A stretch of 8,091 bases of DNA from Oscillatoria sp. Prado101 (GTDB lineage Bacteria; Cyanobacteriota; Cyanobacteriia; Cyanobacteriales; Oscillatoriaceae). The first letter of the stretch is position 1; each line of letters opens with the position of its first letter. The position numbers and the translations under genes were made by a program. Shown here one piece after another: positions 5,864 through 8,091 of the stretch. Where the stretch lies: assembly GCA_025454445.1 (NCBI GenBank), contig JALOOK010000187.1, positions 1-8,091 of the forward strand, written 5' to 3'. Under the pieces are notes generated by a model, which was given only the letters and a program-made list of their open reading frames with translations, was not told the DNA's origin and made no database searches.

Positions 5864-6634
5864 CTAGGGCCTGGGGCCTAGGGGATTGAGCCAGCGGAGA
5901 ATTTCTTGTTTGAGCTGCTTCAAATCGCGATAGACTTCTTGCCTGAACCACTGACCGAGGGCATCTACCGGCGAGAAGACTTGGCCTATTGGCCAGCTGA
6001 ACTCTTGCCCCAAGGGTGTCAGGTGGTTGCCGTTGAGGGTGACGAGTGTTACCATGCCGGGAAACAGGCCCTGCAGCAGCGGGTTCAAGCCTGCGGTTTG
6101 GTCAATGTCGTCGTTTTTAAATTTGACTAGGAGATTGCGGCGGATTCGATATTGCTTGGCAATCAGGTTTTTGGTTTCAGGCGGTGTTGGGGTGAACTCG
6201 ACGGGGAAGACGGGAGAAAACTGTTCCACTAGGGGAATGGCCCGGTTGGCTGGGTAGTTGTTGAAGGATATGAGGATATTTCCGGCGCGTTCTACCTCGA
6301 ACAGACTGCCGGTCAGCAAGTGCAGTTTGCAGCCCATGCTGTGGCCAAGTCCGTAAACCGGCAGGTACTGCTTGTTTAACAGCCCCCTTGACTGGAGGCG
6401 ATTGACGGTTTGCTCGAAACTCCACAGGGTGGAGCCGGCGATCTCGGCGTGATCCAGGGTGTTGGCGAACGGGGTGGCCACAACCGCATACCCCGACTGT
6501 CCCAGCTGTTCCAGCAGCCAGCGGTAGGTGAGCTGGGGCGCAGTGGCGACGAAAGCTCCCCCGAGGAAATGCACAATGCCGGTGGGTCGAGGGGGAATGA
6601 AGACCCAGTTACCCGCTACTTCCTGCCAGTCCAT
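5864..6634 (-). CDS. DUF1350 family alpha/beta-hydrolase-fold protein
   Basis: 256 residues, about full length for DUF1350, found across cyanobacteria and in plant plastids and never given a firm reaction. The hydrolase core is visible: a strand and turn VHFLGGAFVA (21-30, likely oxyanion region), the nucleophile elbow GHSMG (97-101, Ser99), the family block ISFNNYP/NRAIPL (122-134), an acidic site near NDDID (174-178) and a histidine in NGNHLTP (H204) that would complete a Ser-Asp-His triad. There is no signal peptide, so it should be cytosolic or associate with membranes. It stands alone, transcribed toward the HTH/GrpE gene, with a plausible promoter at 6679-6707 and a leader of about 40 bases. 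Base composition is closer to the rep genes than to the right end. Family assignment is firm; substrate is unknown. Confidence 0.93.
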   Translation of the reverse strand: MDWQEVAGNWVFIPPRPTGIVHFLGGAFVATAPQLTYRWLLEQLGQSGYAVVATPFANTLDHAEIAGSTLWSFEQTVNRLQSRGLLNKQYLPVYGLGHSMGCKLHLLTGSLFEVERAGNILISFNNYPANRAIPLVEQFSPVFPVEFTPTPPETKNLIAKQYRIRRNLLVKFKNDDIDQTAGLNPLLQGLFPGMVTLVTLNGNHLTPLGQEFSWPIGQVFSPVDALGQWFRQEVYRDLKQLKQEILRWLNPLGPRP

Positions 6635-6678
6635 GCCAAAATTGAGTGTTTCTTCCTATTTCTAGTTGAGGTTCGTCC

Positions 6679-6707
6679 ATCTTAACATTTTCTTCAACCT
6701 CCTACAA
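6679..6707 (-). promoter_or_regulatory. Candidate promoter of the DUF1350 gene
   Basis: On the minus strand, TTGTAG (6707-6702) is followed after 17 bases by TAAGAT (6684-6679), a good sigma-70 type match. The transcript would start near 6672, about 40 bases before the ATG. No convincing Shine-Dalgarno lies at the right distance. Confidence 0.45.
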
Positions 6708-6715
6708 CTAGGAGG
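6698..6715. repeat. Perfect 7-bp inverted repeat over the -35 of the DUF1350 promoter
   Basis: CCTCCTA (6698-6704) and TAGGAGG (6709-6715) flank a 4-base centre. The dyad covers the -35 hexamer of the candidate promoter, so it could be an operator, or a hairpin in a transcript that starts further up. Confidence 0.45.
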
Positions 6716-6922
6716 GTCATTGACTGCCAGTTTTTATATTCTTTTTGGGATCGCAGGCACAAAAATTTTAGATTATTTTTAGGTTTGTGTGCGCTAAATT
6801 ATGGTATTAAATAAGTAGATAATCTGTTTGAGATTTGAGATTTTCGCACTTAGCTCTTGGGTTTAGGGTTGACTCGGAACATCCTCAATGGGCTGAGGGG
6901 TCAGATATTTGTAATTTTTTTG

Positions 6923-6928
6923 TATAAT
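6923..6928 (+). promoter_or_regulatory. Consensus -10 element (TATAAT) without a good -35
   Basis: TATAAT is an exact -10 match, preceded by a T-rich run, but no TTGACA-like hexamer lies 16-18 bases upstream. The only TTGACT is at 6869-6874, far too distant. If active it would transcribe the short ORF at 6978 and run into the truncated primase frame. Confidence 0.3.
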
Positions 6929-6977
6929 AGGAAGAGCAATCTACCCTATTTTAGGCTTTCTTTTTGGGGCTCCCTTA

Positions 6978-7055
6978 ATGAAGGCGCGAAGTAGCCTCAA
7001 GGACACCGCTGGCTCAGTCGGTTGTTCGCATCGGGACGGCAAGCTGTTGCTTTGA
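6978..7055 (+). CDS. Doubtful 25-codon ORF in a GC-rich island
   Basis: ATG 6978 to TGA 7053-7055 gives 25 residues with KARSSLKDTAGSV and CSHRDGKLLL. The frame stays open back to 6915 with no other ATG. No Shine-Dalgarno is visible. The composition is closer to the rep-region genes than to the flanks, so it may be the tail of an eroded gene. I do not recognise it. Confidence 0.15.
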   Translation: MKARSSLKDTAGSVGCSHRDGKLLL

Positions 7056-7119
7056 AAAAGGTAAAAAATGTAACAGTGTAATCTCGGCAACATAATTTGT
7101 GAAATTCTCAAGAATATAA

Positions 7120-8091
7120 AGAAATTATGGAGGAGCAGATTACTCAAAAAAAGAGTATCAACCACTTACTGATGAAGTATTAAAACGTCATTTTCAGGGA
7201 ACAGAGACTATAGGAATCTACCCTCTTCTTGAAGACAATACCTCTTTTTTTATTGCAGCTGACTTTGATGACAATAATTGGAGAGATTCTATTCAAAAGT
7301 TGCATCTGATATGCACAAAGCATGAAATACCTGCCTATATTGAACGTTCACGCTCAGGAAACGGAGGACATCTTTGGATATTCTTTGAGGAAAACTTTCC
7401 GGCAGAGCAAACAAGAAAACTATTATATGAACTTCTTAGAGAAGCATCTGTCATTTCCCACTTTGATAAAGAGCCGAGTTTTGACAGACTCTTCCCTAAT
7501 CAGGATCTTCATGCCGGGAAAGGATTGGGTAATTTGATCGCACTTCCACTCCATGGTAATGCGCTGATGAATGGCAATACAGCATTCCTGAACCCTGAAA
7601 ATTATTTACCATACGACCACCAATTTGAAATTATCAAGACCTTTCGTAAACTGTCCATGTATCATTTTAAATCCATTTACGAAGATATTTTTAATGAAAA
7701 AGTTGATGATTTCTTTAAATCAAGTTTTGACCGGAATTCCAGACCAATAATTGAGATCCAGATTAGTGGTCAAATATATCTGAAACGTCTTCACCTTAAT
7801 AGAGAACTTATTGAGTTTATAAGGGAAAACCTGAACTTTATGAATTCTGATTACCTGGTTAAGAAAAACATGGGGAAATCCACCTTTAATCTTGAAAAGT
7901 ATTTCAGGTTGGTGGAAGAGACCCAGGAGGAAGTGATCTTGCCTCGGGGATTTGCTGTAAATTTAATTGCATTTTGCAGAAAGGAAGATTTACCTTTTAA
8001 GATTATTGACAAAAGGAAAAAACTTGATTCGGTTGACTTTGAGTCAGATATCGAATTGAGACCTGACCAGGAGGCTGCAATAGAAAAAACT
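7120..8091 (+). CDS. TOTE-type archaeo-eukaryotic primase fused to a helicase, both ends incomplete
   Basis: 324 codons open from after the stop at 7117-7119 to the right edge. The protein matches the primase (AEP) of TOTE conflict systems: KEYQPLTDEVLKRHFQG (11-27), TIGIYPLL (30-37), catalytic DxD in IAADFDD (45-51, D48 and D50), SGNGGH (79-84, catalytic H84), the FDRLFPNQD block (121-129) with a third acidic residue, and GNLIALPL (137-144). Near the end, LPRGF (274-278) and ELRPDQEAAIEK (312-323) are the linker and Q-motif region that begin the superfamily 2 helicase. Such primase-helicase proteins act in predicted anti-phage or anti-element defence. There is no ATG, GTG or TTG before TTG 7300, which lies past the DxD, and the usual N-terminal cysteine-bearing segment is absent, so the gene is 5' truncated. 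AT-rich codons contrast with every other gene here. Function in this host is doubtful. Confidence 0.85.

Larger units (their letters stand above)
6716..7119. other. AT-rich non-coding stretch with a small GC-rich island
   Basis: About 400 bases without a supported gene. 6716-6970 is AT-rich, with a short stem CCTCA/TGAGG (6883-6898). A GC-rich island of about 80 bases follows (6970-7055), then AT-rich DNA to the start of the primase frame. The N-terminal third expected for a TOTE primase gene is not encoded here in any frame, so the boundary between two kinds of DNA should lie about 7056-7137. Confidence 0.5.

Noticed and set aside
6931..7060. Possible tRNA or other structured RNA in the GC-rich island
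   Set aside because: No cloverleaf, no T-loop consensus and no convincing long stem.
6941..7165. 74-residue minus-strand frame over the junction
   Set aside because: Spans the compositional junction and the start of the primase frame, is Leu/Phe-rich from AT-rich DNA, and resembles nothing known.
7322..7537. 71-residue frame within the primase gene
   Set aside because: Second-frame shadow; the other frame carries all AEP motifs.

Overview
The window looks cyanobacterial, most likely from a filamentous Oscillatoriales-type organism. The evidence is a large CyRepA-type plasmid replication protein, a helix-turn-helix/GrpE-head fusion of a kind I know from cyanobacteria, a DUF1350 alpha/beta hydrolase (a cyanobacterial and plastid-lineage family), and intergenic hairpins built on GAAACCCGG/CCGGGTTTC words that are frequent in such genomes. 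This assignment rests on family recognition from memory, not on a search.

Layout. 1-959 is mostly non-coding leader with palindromes, hairpins and a possible leftward terminator; a short reading frame may end at its left edge. 960-1235 is a small predicted zinc-ribbon protein whose stop overlaps the start of CyRepA (ATGA). 1232-4405 encodes CyRepA (1057 aa): zinc motif, TOPRIM-like domain, then a helicase-like ATPase. 4406-4619 is packed with inverted repeats. 4620-5288 encodes the HTH/coiled-coil/GrpE-like protein. 5289-5863 is a convergent intergenic region with two repeat families: paired hairpins inside a larger inverted repeat, and an 87-bp direct repeat. 5864-6634 (minus strand) is DUF1350, with a plausible promoter overlapping a perfect inverted repeat. 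6635-7119 is AT-rich non-coding DNA with a small GC-rich island. From 7120 to the right edge runs an open reading frame for the archaeo-eukaryotic primase (AEP) of a TOTE-type conflict system, reaching the first residues of its helicase domain. It has no start codon and its N-terminal part is missing.

How the parts fit. The zinc-ribbon protein and CyRepA probably form a translationally coupled replication unit, with the leader and the inverted repeats on both sides as candidate origin or copy-control sites. The HTH/GrpE gene follows in the same direction and might regulate the replicon or tie it to DnaK, but that is inference. DUF1350 is normally a chromosomal housekeeping gene, so the replicon module may be integrated or sit on a large plasmid. 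The right end differs sharply in base composition and codon use, so it is either horizontally acquired defence-type DNA (truncated on arrival) or an assembly join. That junction is the most interesting point of the window.
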